Assembly: GCF_018394335.1 (NCBI RefSeq)
Contig: NZ_CP074572.1
Coordinates: 992,001 to 1,056,000 of the forward strand
Direction: 5' to 3'
DNA length: 64,000 nucleotides
Source of the DNA: Shewanella dokdonensis
GTDB taxonomy: Bacteria; Pseudomonadota; Gammaproteobacteria; Enterobacterales; Shewanellaceae
The translations under genes were made by a program, and so were the position numbers. The notes under the pieces are model-generated. The model was not told the DNA's origin and did no database searches. It worked only from the letters and a program-made list of their open reading frames with translations. Below are positions 21,907 to 29,983 of the stretch, in pieces (the stretch's first letter is position 1; every line of letters starts with the position of its first letter).

Positions 21907-22125
21907 GTGAAGACCACTTATGTCAGCCGGATCCCAGCGCCTTCCGACTGTAGCAAGAATGCTTCTTTAAGCTGCCAGAATTGTAGTCGGTTGATTGAAA
22001 TCGAAGGCGAGATGCTGTGCTACCGCGGTGGTAAAATCACGGGGCTTAAGCCTATTACTGAGCAAGATGGTTGTGTCAGTATCCTGTGTGATGGTTGGCA
22101 AACCCGTGAGTCTGCCTCCAAGTAA
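21907..22125 (+). CDS. Cys-rich small conserved hypothetical protein
   Basis: 72 residues if started at GTG 21907, which has GGGAGAG 6 bases upstream; the ATG at 21892 overlaps this ribosome site and is less likely. There are six cysteines: SDCS, CQNC, LCYRGG and CVSILC, a spacing that suggests a metal site or disulfides. There is no signal peptide, so cytoplasmic metal binding is more likely. Function is unknown. CRP-like and palindromic sites lie upstream. Confidence 0.7.
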   Translation: MKTTYVSRIPAPSDCSKNASLSCQNCSRLIEIEGEMLCYRGGKITGLKPITEQDGCVSILCDGWQTRESASK

Positions 22126-22148
22126 TATCGTAAACTTCCCTATTATCT

Positions 22149-22420
22149 TTAAAAGTTAGCTAGTTGAGGCTGTTCAACTGCCATTTGAGACGGATTGATG
22201 GCACCCCATCCTAGTTCACAACGTGGTTTAGGCTGTGCTTTCATGCACAATGTCAATCCACGGGTGGAAACGATAAGCCCAGCCCGTAATTCCGTATGTA
22301 ACTGCTGTAACGCACATTCACCAACACCACGTTGTTGCAGTGTTGCCGCTAGGCTACGCCAATCTGTGGTTACTCTTTTTTGGTGCCTTCAAGGTTTACC
22401 AGCAGTGCAATGTTCTCCAT
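22149..22420 (-). CDS. Small conserved hypothetical protein, about 90 residues (one frameshift)
   Basis: The minus strand has a perfect ribosome site AGGAGGTGAT (22433-22424) before ATG 22420. The frame reads MENIALLVNLEGTKK and then stops at once. Adding one base at the T-run 22376-22381 (A-run on the coding strand) opens it through VTTDWRSLAATLQQRG, ELRAGLIVSTRGLTLCMKA and CELGWGAINPSQMA to TAA at 22149. Coding character and start context are strong. There is no signal peptide. Function is unknown. Confidence 0.65.
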
Positions 22421-22433
22421 AGCATCACCTCCT

Positions 22434-22789
22434 GATAGATTAAGTAAACTGCAGCGTCAGTATGCAATCGGCTTGCTGAATCAGTACTGAATTGTCGCAA
22501 GTTATTTAACACAAAAGAGATGCAAGCAAGGCAGATGAATTCAGAGATTTATCCCCTAATTGTCATATTTCGCCAATACAATTAACTAGCGGCAGCGGAT
22601 GCAAACGAAATCTTTGCTGGCAACAACTACTTTTACATTTTTAAACAAAGTATTAGCGTTAATTTTGTTATCTCTGGCAACAGAATTTGATACGCTATAG
22701 CAACTTTCAGGATGTCATATTACCACTTGGATTGTGGGCCCTTTTGTTGATGTTCCATTAGACAATTAAGTAAAAAGGACCTAAGCGCT
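22434..22789. other. About 355 bases of AT-rich intergenic DNA
   Basis: It holds the upstream regions of the divergent small genes at 22420 (minus) and 22790 (plus). I see no open frame of quality and no clear promoter pair. Confidence 0.4.
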
Positions 22790-22957
22790 ATGGATTCAAA
22801 AACTCAGTATCCACCACTTCCGCTCATCCAGACTTGGGTATGGATGATGGTCGAATCCGGAAATCCTGAAATTCAGGAGAAAGGCCGTAATAATCTCATT
22901 GCCTCTTTTGGTAGTCTGGCGAAAGCCAATGAGTACCTGCAACAACTACTAAAATAG
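22790..22957 (+). CDS. 55-residue conserved small protein
   Basis: ATG 22790, preceded by AAAAAGGAC, opens MDSKTQYPPLPLIQTWVWMM and continues to EYLQQLLK before TAG 22955-22957. It is amphipathic, with two tryptophans and no signal peptide. Composition and start context look genuine, and a terminator follows. I do not know a function. Confidence 0.6.
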   Translation: MDSKTQYPPLPLIQTWVWMMVESGNPEIQEKGRNNLIASFGSLAKANEYLQQLLK

Positions 22958-22989
22958 TCATGCCCCCATAACGCATGGTGAGAAAACCA

Positions 22990-23014
22990 AAAAAGGCACC
23001 GATAGTGCCTTTTG
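22990..23014. terminator. Bidirectional terminator
   Basis: AAAAGGCAC (22991-22999) pairs with GTGCCTTTT (23005-23013) around CGATA, between the convergent 55-residue gene and the DAHP synthase gene. Confidence 0.8.
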
Positions 23015-23032
23015 GGGTTAATTTGTATTTTT

Positions 23033-24091
23033 TCAGTTTGCCTGCCGTCGTTCCAACACACAGTCATTGAGCGTTGCTAACAACTTTTCAGTGTCGTCCC
23101 AGCCAATACAGGCATCGGTAATACTCTGACCATAGCGCAACGGCTGACCGATTTTTAACGCTTGATTACCTTCAACCAAGTTACTTTCAACCATTAAGCC
23201 AAAAATACTCTGCTCACCTTGACGCAACTGTTGACCAACTTCCTCCGCCACCAGCATCTGCCGTCTAAAATCCTTACGGGAGTTGGCGTGACTGATATCG
23301 ATCATTATATTGCAGGGTAATCCGGCTTTTTGCAGTTTTTCTTTAGTCGCAGCAACGGATTGCGCATCATAGTTTGGCTCTTTACCACCACGCAAAATAA
23401 TGTGGCAATCTTCATTCCCTTTGGTAGAGACAATCGCAGAATGACCGAATTTGGTTACCGACAAGAAATAGTGGGAGGCACTCGCAGCACCAATAGCGTC
23501 AATGGCGATTTTGATATTGCCGTCTGTGCCATTTTTAAACCCTACTGGGCAAGATAAACCCGAGGCGAGTTCTCTGTGTACCTGAGACTCGGTAGTTCTT
23601 GCCCCTATTGCGCCCCAGCACATGAGGTCAGCCACATATTGTGGCGTTATCATATCCAGAAATTCTCCGGCAGTTGGCATTCCACTATCATTTAGTTCTA
23701 GCAGCAACTTGCGCGCTTTACGCAAACCATCATTAAGTTGGAAACTTTTGTCCATATAAGGATCGTTGATCAAGCCTTTCCAACCTACTGTGGTTCGTGG
23801 TTTTTCAAAATACACCCGCATCACCACCTCTAGCTGCGCCTTATAACGCTCTCTGAGCGCTAGCAGACGTTTGCCATAGTCGATTGCGGCATCTGGATCA
23901 TGAATAGAGCAAGGGCCAATGACCACTAACAAACGATCATCTTCTGCCCGCAGCATCTTATGGATACTGTGCCGAGCATTAAATACGGTGACAGAGGCAT
24001 TATCAGTAGCGGGAAATCGTTCCAGAATAGCGATAGGGGGTAATAATTGTTTAACCTCTTTAATCCTGACATCATCATTCTGGTACGACAT
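23033..24091 (-). CDS. aroG: 3-deoxy-7-phosphoheptulonate (DAHP) synthase
   Basis: First step of the shikimate pathway: condenses phosphoenolpyruvate and erythrose 4-phosphate. 352 residues, class I (AroFGH) enzyme. Motifs include VVIGPCSIHDP, FEKPRTTVGWKGL, GARTTESQVHRELASGLSCP, GFKNGTDG and ISHANS, which carry the metal and substrate ligands. Which of AroF, AroG or AroH it matches in feedback specificity cannot be told by eye, so the symbol is provisional. Confidence 0.93.
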   Translation of the reverse strand: MSYQNDDVRIKEVKQLLPPIAILERFPATDNASVTVFNARHSIHKMLRAEDDRLLVVIGPCSIHDPDAAIDYGKRLLALRERYKAQLEVVMRVYFEKPRTTVGWKGLINDPYMDKSFQLNDGLRKARKLLLELNDSGMPTAGEFLDMITPQYVADLMCWGAIGARTTESQVHRELASGLSCPVGFKNGTDGNIKIAIDAIGAASASHYFLSVTKFGHSAIVSTKGNEDCHIILRGGKEPNYDAQSVAATKEKLQKAGLPCNIMIDISHANSRKDFRRQMLVAEEVGQQLRQGEQSIFGLMVESNLVEGNQALKIGQPLRYGQSITDACIGWDDTEKLLATLNDCVLERRQAN

Positions 24092-24209
24092 AGTATCTCT
24101 TTAGCTCCAGCTAGTTAGTATTTAGGGGAAAGGAACAAATCTAGCCTTTATGCCGCCGCGATGCAATTAGCTTTCGCCAGCAAAACTAGCGTAGAGAGAA
24201 GAGCCGAAT

Positions 24210-25370
24210 TCAATGCTGCCGCAGGGCGTTGAGTTTTGCCTGATATCTCAGTGTCCAATTATCATCGCGGCTCAACTGTAATGCCTTCTTCAGGCTGTTA
24301 AGCGCCTGCTTTCGTTCTCCTAATGCCCAGTAGCTACGAGATAGTCCAAAATAAAACTCATGTCGGTAATCGGCCTTCTCAATCGCTAACTGATACCAGC
24401 GGATGGCATCAGTAAATCGCTGCTCACGATACGCCTGCTGCGCCATGCCATAGTAGTAATAAGGATTGCGGATACGCTCTAGTTCAAGGATCCGATGCAC
24501 CGCAATCCACTCATCCCAACGTCCTTGCATATCCAACAATACCGCAAAGTTATAAAGTGTCGTCAGATTCTGTGGTTGCAACTGCAATGCATATCGGTAA
24601 ACGCGCTCGGTCATGGGCAACTGATGGTTATTACGGTAAAGTATCGCCAGATTATTTAACGCTGCAATAAATTGCGGCTGCAAAGACAAACTAACTTTCA
24701 ACATCGCATAAGCCCGGTGCCACTGGTTATTGACCATTGCTTCAGCAGCTAGGTTATTGAAAAACATTGCCTGCACCATAGATTCATCAATTTTGTCTGT
24801 TTGGTACGCTCGAAGAGTTTCTGTCGGCACAAAATCTACCAACAGATCGGCTGCCGATGCCTGATAAACATTGCTGTCGCTTGCCGCTTTTAGTCTGACA
24901 TTAATATGACCATTCAATAGATTGAAATTGCCCTGCTGATCCCAAACAGGTGCAACCTTCACGCTTTGAAAAATCACATGAACATCCAATATTTTTGCCA
25001 GTGCTGCGGTCAGTATGACCAATGACATACAATTACCATGGCGCTGATAAAAGGTATCAGCTGCTATACGAGTATCATTGTCTTGATAGCGGAATCCGCC
25101 CTCGGCAGCACTCAGATATTTAGCCAGCCACTGCTGAGCTGATAGGCGTTGTGCCACGGATTGGTGCTGGAAATCAAACCTGACATCGCGTACTACTGCC
25201 GGCGGTAACGCAAAAATAGAAGTGGGTTCAGGGATATCGGATACTGGCAGAAAATACTGATCCTGCCACAGAGACGGCGCATCCACAGACTGCTCAGGAA
25301 CCGCCGTGCAGGCACCAATGCCAGCCAGCAAGCTAATCATCACGGTAAGACGCTGTAAGACCACCGACAT
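24210..25370 (-). CDS. TPR lipoprotein with transglutaminase-like domain
   Basis: 386 residues. The N-terminal hydrophobic stretch ends in a lipobox (LLAGIGAC), so lipidation at Cys21 is expected. Residues about 60-200 resemble a transglutaminase-like fold around RHGNCMSLVILTAALAK, with the Cys of a possible catalytic site, and a following GHINVRL. The C-terminal half is several tetratricopeptide repeats (AALNNLAILYRNN, TLYNFAVLLDMQG, EFYFGLSRSYWALGE). It may act as an envelope scaffold. It follows a small secreted protein gene on the same strand. Confidence 0.75.
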   Translation of the reverse strand: MSVVLQRLTVMISLLAGIGACTAVPEQSVDAPSLWQDQYFLPVSDIPEPTSIFALPPAVVRDVRFDFQHQSVAQRLSAQQWLAKYLSAAEGGFRYQDNDTRIAADTFYQRHGNCMSLVILTAALAKILDVHVIFQSVKVAPVWDQQGNFNLLNGHINVRLKAASDSNVYQASAADLLVDFVPTETLRAYQTDKIDESMVQAMFFNNLAAEAMVNNQWHRAYAMLKVSLSLQPQFIAALNNLAILYRNNHQLPMTERVYRYALQLQPQNLTTLYNFAVLLDMQGRWDEWIAVHRILELERIRNPYYYYGMAQQAYREQRFTDAIRWYQLAIEKADYRHEFYFGLSRSYWALGERKQALNSLKKALQLSRDDNWTLRYQAKLNALRQH

Positions 25371-25441
25371 ACAGTTCCTCCATAAAGAGGTTTATATAAG
25401 CTTACATCAGCTTTTACTGCATTGCCTGTGGTTAAATGAAA

Positions 25442-25744
25442 TCACCGCGATGGATGGGGAATCGCAATATACAGTTGATGCCCTTGATATGAATATGGCC
25501 GATACCAGGATGAGCCACATTGAAAATGTACGTAAGGCGTACTCAGTTGCAAACAACCTAAAGGCAGTTCCTGCAAGATCTTCAGTTGTTGTTGGTTACG
25601 GAGCTGCTCCTGCCATTCATGTTGCTGCATTAATTTATCCCTTACAGCAAATGCATCAAAAGGTTCACTGGCATCCCTGACAATCACCTGTCCAGCATTA
25701 ACACTTACAGACCAAAGTAACACCACTAACCCGCACCATTTCAT
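25442..25744 (-). CDS. Small secreted hypothetical protein
   Basis: 100 residues with a signal peptide (MKWCGLVVLLWSVSVNA) and a strong GGAGGT ribosome site 4 bases before ATG 25744. The mature part is Gln-rich (WQEQLRNQQQLK) and carries two Cys in LGCLQLSTPYVHFQCGSSW. Its stop is about 70 bases before the TPR lipoprotein start, so the two may be co-transcribed. No known function. Confidence 0.65.
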   Translation of the reverse strand: MKWCGLVVLLWSVSVNAGQVIVRDASEPFDAFAVRDKLMQQHEWQEQLRNQQQLKILQELPLGCLQLSTPYVHFQCGSSWYRPYSYQGHQLYIAIPHPSR

Positions 25745-25760
25745 AATTACCTCCGCCCAT

Positions 25761-25790
25761 AAAAAAACAGGGTCAAGCAGGACCCTGTTT
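25761..25790 (-). terminator. Terminator of glnK-amtB
   Basis: AAACAGGGTC (25765-25774) pairs with GACCCTGTTT (25781-25790) around AAGCAG. On the minus strand the stem is followed by a T-run. Confidence 0.8.
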
Positions 25791-25808
25791 CATTATATAC
25801 CGAGATTA

Positions 25809-27056
25809 TCAGGCGTTTTTGACAGTCACAAACTCTGGGTATGCATCTACCCCGCAGTCTGCGGCATCCACACCATTGTATTCTTCTTCTTCGGTGACGC
25901 GGATCCCCATGGTGGCTTTCAGAATAGCCCACACCACCAAAGAAGCGATGAACACCCAACCAAAGATACAAGCGGCACCCAATAACTGAGCACTAAATGT
26001 GGCATCTGGGTTGGACACAGGCACCATCAACACACCAAACAAACCACAGACACCGTGTACCGAAGTAGCCCCAACGGGATCGTCAATCTTAACGCGATCA
26101 AAGGCAACAATAGAGAAGACCACCAGAGCACCAGCCACTAAACCGATGATCCCAGCCATAACCAGTGATGGGTGTAAAGGATCGGCAGTAATCGCCACTA
26201 AGCCAGCCAGTGCACCATTAAGGATCATGGTTAAATCAGCCTTACCCCAAACCATCTTACACACAATCAAAGCGGCTACAGCACCAAAAGCGGCGGCTGA
26301 GTTAGTGTTGACAAACACTTTGCCGACAGCGGTAGCATTTTCAGCATCAGAAACCATTAGCTGAGAACCGCCGTTAAAGCCAAACCAGCCCATCCACAGA
26401 ATAAAGGTACCTAAGGTTGCAAGAGGCAAGTTACAACCTGGAATAGGATTCACTGAACCATCTGCTGCATATTTACCTTTACGGGCACCGAGTAACAGTA
26501 CACCCGCAAGCGCTGCCGATGCACCGGCCAAATGGACGATACCAGAACCCGCAAAATCAGAAAAACCAGCGGCAGACAGAAAACCTGCGCCCCAAGTCCA
26601 ATAACCTTCAACAGGGTAGATAAAGGCCGTCATCACCACACTGAATATCAGGAAAGCCCACAGTTTCATGCGCTCAGCAACGGCACCAGAGACAATTGAC
26701 ATGGCGGTTGCAACAAACACTACCTGGAAGAAGAAATCAGATTCTAATGAATGGGTAGCATCTGACGCTTGAGTACCGATCAAGGCGCCAAAACTTGGTA
26801 ACCAGCCACCTTCGGCATTATCCACATACATAATGTAATAACCTACCAACAGGTAAGTCACGCAAGAGATAGCATATAACACCACGTTTTTTGTCAGAAT
26901 TTCCGTGGTATTTTTTGCTCTGACAAGCCCAGCTTCAAGCATCGCAAAACCGGCCGCCATCCACATAACGAGCGCACCGGATATCAAAAAATAGAACGTA
27001 TCAAGTGCAAAGCGCAGCTCTGACACTGAAGTCCCCAATTTGGTTAATTCTTCCAT
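25809..27056 (-). CDS. amtB: AmtB-type ammonium transporter
   Basis: Trimeric inner-membrane ammonia/ammonium channel. 415 residues with about eleven hydrophobic helices. The family signatures are visible: MLEAGLVRAKN in an early helix, IVHLAGASAALAG with the first pore His, and TSVHGVCGLFGVL with the second. It lies 11 bases downstream of glnK, the PII protein that blocks the channel when nitrogen is plentiful. No cleavable signal is obvious. Confidence 0.95.
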   Translation of the reverse strand: MEELTKLGTSVSELRFALDTFYFLISGALVMWMAAGFAMLEAGLVRAKNTTEILTKNVVLYAISCVTYLLVGYYIMYVDNAEGGWLPSFGALIGTQASDATHSLESDFFFQVVFVATAMSIVSGAVAERMKLWAFLIFSVVMTAFIYPVEGYWTWGAGFLSAAGFSDFAGSGIVHLAGASAALAGVLLLGARKGKYAADGSVNPIPGCNLPLATLGTFILWMGWFGFNGGSQLMVSDAENATAVGKVFVNTNSAAAFGAVAALIVCKMVWGKADLTMILNGALAGLVAITADPLHPSLVMAGIIGLVAGALVVFSIVAFDRVKIDDPVGATSVHGVCGLFGVLMVPVSNPDATFSAQLLGAACIFGWVFIASLVVWAILKATMGIRVTEEEEYNGVDAADCGVDAYPEFVTVKNA

Positions 27057-27067
27057 CGTTTTCCCCT

Positions 27068-27475
<408 letters not shown>

Positions 27476-27510
27476 TTAAATTTTTGTTTTATAATAACTT
27501 AGATAAAACC

Positions 27511-27526
27511 TGCTAGATTTCTGCCA
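27511..27526 (-). promoter_or_regulatory. Sigma-54 promoter of glnK-amtB
   Basis: On the minus strand TGGCAG-N5-TAGCA gives GG and GC separated by exactly 10 bases, matching the -24/-12 consensus TGGCAC-N5-TTGCA at 9 of 11 positions. It is about 105 bases upstream of the glnK start. Confidence 0.75.
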
Positions 27527-27533
27527 GCGTAAA

Positions 27534-27550
27534 TGCACCAAAATGGTTCA
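27534..27550 (-). promoter_or_regulatory. NtrC-type binding site
   Basis: TGCACCAAAATGGTTCA is a near-perfect dyad matching the NtrC consensus TGCACCNNNNNGGTGCA with a single mismatch. A second half-site TGCAC occurs at 27564-27568. Both lie just upstream of the sigma-54 promoter, so nitrogen-limited expression of glnK-amtB is expected. Confidence 0.7.
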
Positions 27551-27661
27551 ATGATTTCATGAATGCACAATTTTGAGGCGTTCACGAATCGACTTTGGCC
27601 TTATTGGTAACTGTGCCGGAACAGGTTAATTTGTCAGGGATTATTTGTTACGGAGGGAGTT

Positions 27662-28204
27662 ATGTTGCAAAGCACAGAAACCATTTTAGTGGTTGTGGAT
27701 GTGCAGGGTAAGCTTGCCCGCATCATGTCGCAGACAACACAGCTACACCAACGCTTGCAGATCCTAGCGCAAGCCATGCCGCTGTTTGATATACCCGTGT
27801 TATGGCTAGAGCAACTGCCAGACAAACTCGGCGCCACCAGTGCTGAACTCGCCACCATTCTCCAGCAATACACCCAACCCATTGCTAAACAACACTTCAG
27901 TGGCTGGCAATGCGATAGTTTTCGGCAACAGTTACAATCCAGTGGTCGTCGCCAAGTGCTTCTCGCAGGTATTGAAACACATATTTGTGTCTATCAGACT
28001 TGCTGCGATCTGTTAAACGAAGGGTTAGACGTACATGTTATTGCCGATGCCGTAGACTCTCGCAGCCCAGAAAATCGAGTATTGGGGTTACAGATGATGC
28101 AACAACGTGGCGCTTGGCTCACCCAAACAGAATCATTGTTGTTTGAGTTACAGCAGCAAGCTTCTGGCGAGCGTTTTCGACAGTTGCTGTCATTGATTAA
28201 ATAG
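27662..28204 (+). CDS. Isochorismatase-family cysteine hydrolase
   Basis: 180-residue cytoplasmic hydrolase of the YcaC/isochorismatase fold. The catalytic triad is visible: Asp in VVVDVQGKL, a Lys after the first third (IAKQHFSG), and the nucleophile Cys in LAGIETHICVYQT. The start ATG 27662 has GGAGGGA just upstream. The substrate is not evident. It is divergent from glnK. Confidence 0.88.
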   Translation: MLQSTETILVVVDVQGKLARIMSQTTQLHQRLQILAQAMPLFDIPVLWLEQLPDKLGATSAELATILQQYTQPIAKQHFSGWQCDSFRQQLQSSGRRQVLLAGIETHICVYQTCCDLLNEGLDVHVIADAVDSRSPENRVLGLQMMQQRGAWLTQTESLLFELQQQASGERFRQLLSLIK

Positions 28205-28208
28205 CCTT

Positions 28209-28247
28209 CTAAAAAAATCCCCGCATAGTGAATGCAGGGATTTTTAT
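28209..28247. terminator. Bidirectional terminator
   Basis: AAAATCCCCGCAT and ATGCAGGGATTTT form a long stem around AGTGA with A and T runs on either side, between the convergent hydrolase gene and nrfA. Confidence 0.8.
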
Positions 28248-28252
28248 TGTCA

Positions 28253-29671
28253 TTAAACGCTAAGATAGTTACTTGTATGTCGCTTCGCGTTTTTCGCTTC
28301 AGCATCCCATACGGGTAATACTTCTTTCTTAAAGGCTTCTTTCTCAGACACCAGCTTAGTCATATCCAGGCCAACGGCAGCTTGAGCTTTAGCTTTGGTG
28401 GAAATATCAGGAATCGCCACTGGTTGCTTAACACCTTTGGCGGTTAGCAACTGCGCCAGTTTAATCCGCGCATTACCGGCAATCTCAACAGAGGAGCCCA
28501 GGATGCGTAACGCTTCGGTAGGATTATGCGCATACACACCATGAGAGGCGATAGCGTAATCCCAACGCCACTGTGCATGACGGATATCGGTTAGGATAGG
28601 TTTCATCTCATCAGCAGAGGCACCAGCAGCCCAAGCCGCACCCGCTTCAAAGTGAGCATGCACTAACTGCTCTTCGGCTTTAGCTTTCAGTTCTTTTACT
28701 TTCTTCTTGCCTGCTTCGTACTGTCCCAGCATCACTTCTTTGCTGGCGCTATGGCAACGAGCACAGGTTTCTTCAAAACGATCAAATGGATTACCTACTT
28801 TATGATCGGTAAAACGCTTGCCTTCAGCATTGGTTACTTTTGGCATATGGCAATCAACACAAGAAACATTATTTTGCCCATGTACGCTCAAAGACCAAGT
28901 TTCATAGCCTGGATGCTGTGCTTTCAGCATTGGCGTTTTAGAAATTTTATTGGTCCAGTCGGCAAAATCGATCTTGTCATAATAGGCTTCCATCTTTTCA
29001 ACGGTCATACCGTCATCCCATGGAAACTTAACAAAACCTTTGCGGCCATCCACTTTTTCGAAGTAATACTCCACATGACACTGACCACACACCATAGACT
29101 GCTTGTCAGCATGTGAAGCTTTATCGAAGGGCTTGCCGATAGTCTCAAATGCTCGCTCCGCAAATGGACGACTCACACGCAGTTTTGGAGAGCCTTTTTC
29201 ATGGCAGTCAGAGCAACCAATAGTGTTAGTGATCTCTGCCCCGCCTTTGAACCACTTCCCAGTAAAATAACCAGATTCCCCTTGTTCTTCGATGACTCTA
29301 GGAACATCTGGACTCTTACAGCTCCAACAAGCCATGGGCATGGGACCGTCTTCGGCAGTACGCGGCGCACCCGTACGCAAAGTGCTGCGCACATCAGTCA
29401 CCGCATACATGTGGCCACGCGGTGCATTGTAATCTTTGGCAAAACCATAGCCTGCCCACAGAATCACCAGATTAGGATCTGCCGCCAGTAAATCCGTGTT
29501 CTCAGTGCTCTTGGCTGTGTCATGCCAGCTGTTGTATTGCTTACTAAATTTATCTTTGTAGATATCGTTGCGCGGCTCAGTTTTATCACTGGCGAAAGCG
29601 CCTGCAACCATGGCAGAAGCAGCAACCAGTACACCGAGTGCAACAGATTTTTTGCTGAAATTGTTCACCAT
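28253..29671 (-). CDS. nrfA: NrfA, cytochrome c nitrite reductase (ammonia-forming)
   Basis: Periplasmic pentahaem enzyme that reduces nitrite to ammonium in six-electron steps. 472 residues with a signal peptide ending GAFA. Five haem sites are visible: the catalytic CWSCK (Lys ligand, near residue 115) and four CxxCH sites (CSDCH, CGQCH, CVDCH, CARCH). No nrfBCD genes flank it, so electrons probably come from a tetrahaem quinol dehydrogenase such as CymA, as known in Shewanella. narQP lies divergently upstream. Confidence 0.97.
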   Translation of the reverse strand: MVNNFSKKSVALGVLVAASAMVAGAFASDKTEPRNDIYKDKFSKQYNSWHDTAKSTENTDLLAADPNLVILWAGYGFAKDYNAPRGHMYAVTDVRSTLRTGAPRTAEDGPMPMACWSCKSPDVPRVIEEQGESGYFTGKWFKGGAEITNTIGCSDCHEKGSPKLRVSRPFAERAFETIGKPFDKASHADKQSMVCGQCHVEYYFEKVDGRKGFVKFPWDDGMTVEKMEAYYDKIDFADWTNKISKTPMLKAQHPGYETWSLSVHGQNNVSCVDCHMPKVTNAEGKRFTDHKVGNPFDRFEETCARCHSASKEVMLGQYEAGKKKVKELKAKAEEQLVHAHFEAGAAWAAGASADEMKPILTDIRHAQWRWDYAIASHGVYAHNPTEALRILGSSVEIAGNARIKLAQLLTAKGVKQPVAIPDISTKAKAQAAVGLDMTKLVSEKEAFKKEVLPVWDAEAKNAKRHTSNYLSV

Positions 29672-29777
29672 CTTATCTCCGAGTCATTTTATTGTATGGG
29701 CCAAAGCCACGACATTTCGTAGTGAAATTAGCCACAAAAAGCTTCCTTAAAAATACCTCTAAGGAGATATTGGGCGG

Positions 29778-29783
29778 CAAATA
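29778..29783 (-). promoter_or_regulatory. Possible -10 of the nrfA promoter
   Basis: TATTTG on the minus strand. A start about 7 bases downstream (near 29771) would place the CRP-like site centre at about -41.5, the class II activation position. Confidence 0.3.
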
Positions 29784-29801
29784 TGCGCCAGATCAAAATG
29801 T

Positions 29802-29823
29802 AAAGTAGATGTGGGTCACATTT
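29802..29823 (-). promoter_or_regulatory. CRP-like site upstream of nrfA
   Basis: The 22-base site has a perfect TCACATTT half, a central GAT and a degraded left half beginning AAAG. By hand count it agrees with the CRP consensus at about 15 of 22 positions. CRP is known to drive anaerobic respiration genes in Shewanella. Confidence 0.5.
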
Positions 29824-29983
29824 TTAAGTTTTTGTTAAGTAAATTTATTTAATGCTAAAACAGCCATGCGTTATATAGCGTCCGTTATATGGATTTAGCG
29901 AGTTGCTCTGTTAAGCTCTTGTCATTCGTAGTTGCTGAAACGCTTATACTTTTGCGAAATCAGCTGAGATTGGAGTAACTCTG

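Larger units (their letters stand above)
29672..29983. other. Divergent nrfA/narQ control region (312 bases)
   Basis: AT-rich region that must hold promoters for both directions. It contains the CRP-like site at 29802-29823 and a possible NarP heptamer TACCTCT (29754-29760) facing GGAGATA (29763-29769) across 2 bases. No open frame of note. Confidence 0.6.

Noticed and set aside
22195..22422. 75-residue plus-strand open frame
   Set aside because: It is the opposite strand of the frame-repaired small gene at 22149-22420, which has a far better ribosome site and protein character.
24090..24130. Possible TrpR operator upstream of the DAHP synthase gene
   Set aside because: TACTAACTAG resembles half of a TrpR site, but the second half and spacing do not fit the consensus.
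29754..29769. NarP site TACCTCT-AA-GGAGATA as a firm call
   Set aside because: The second heptamer is weak, and the location is downstream of the inferred nrfA start, so I mention it only as possible.
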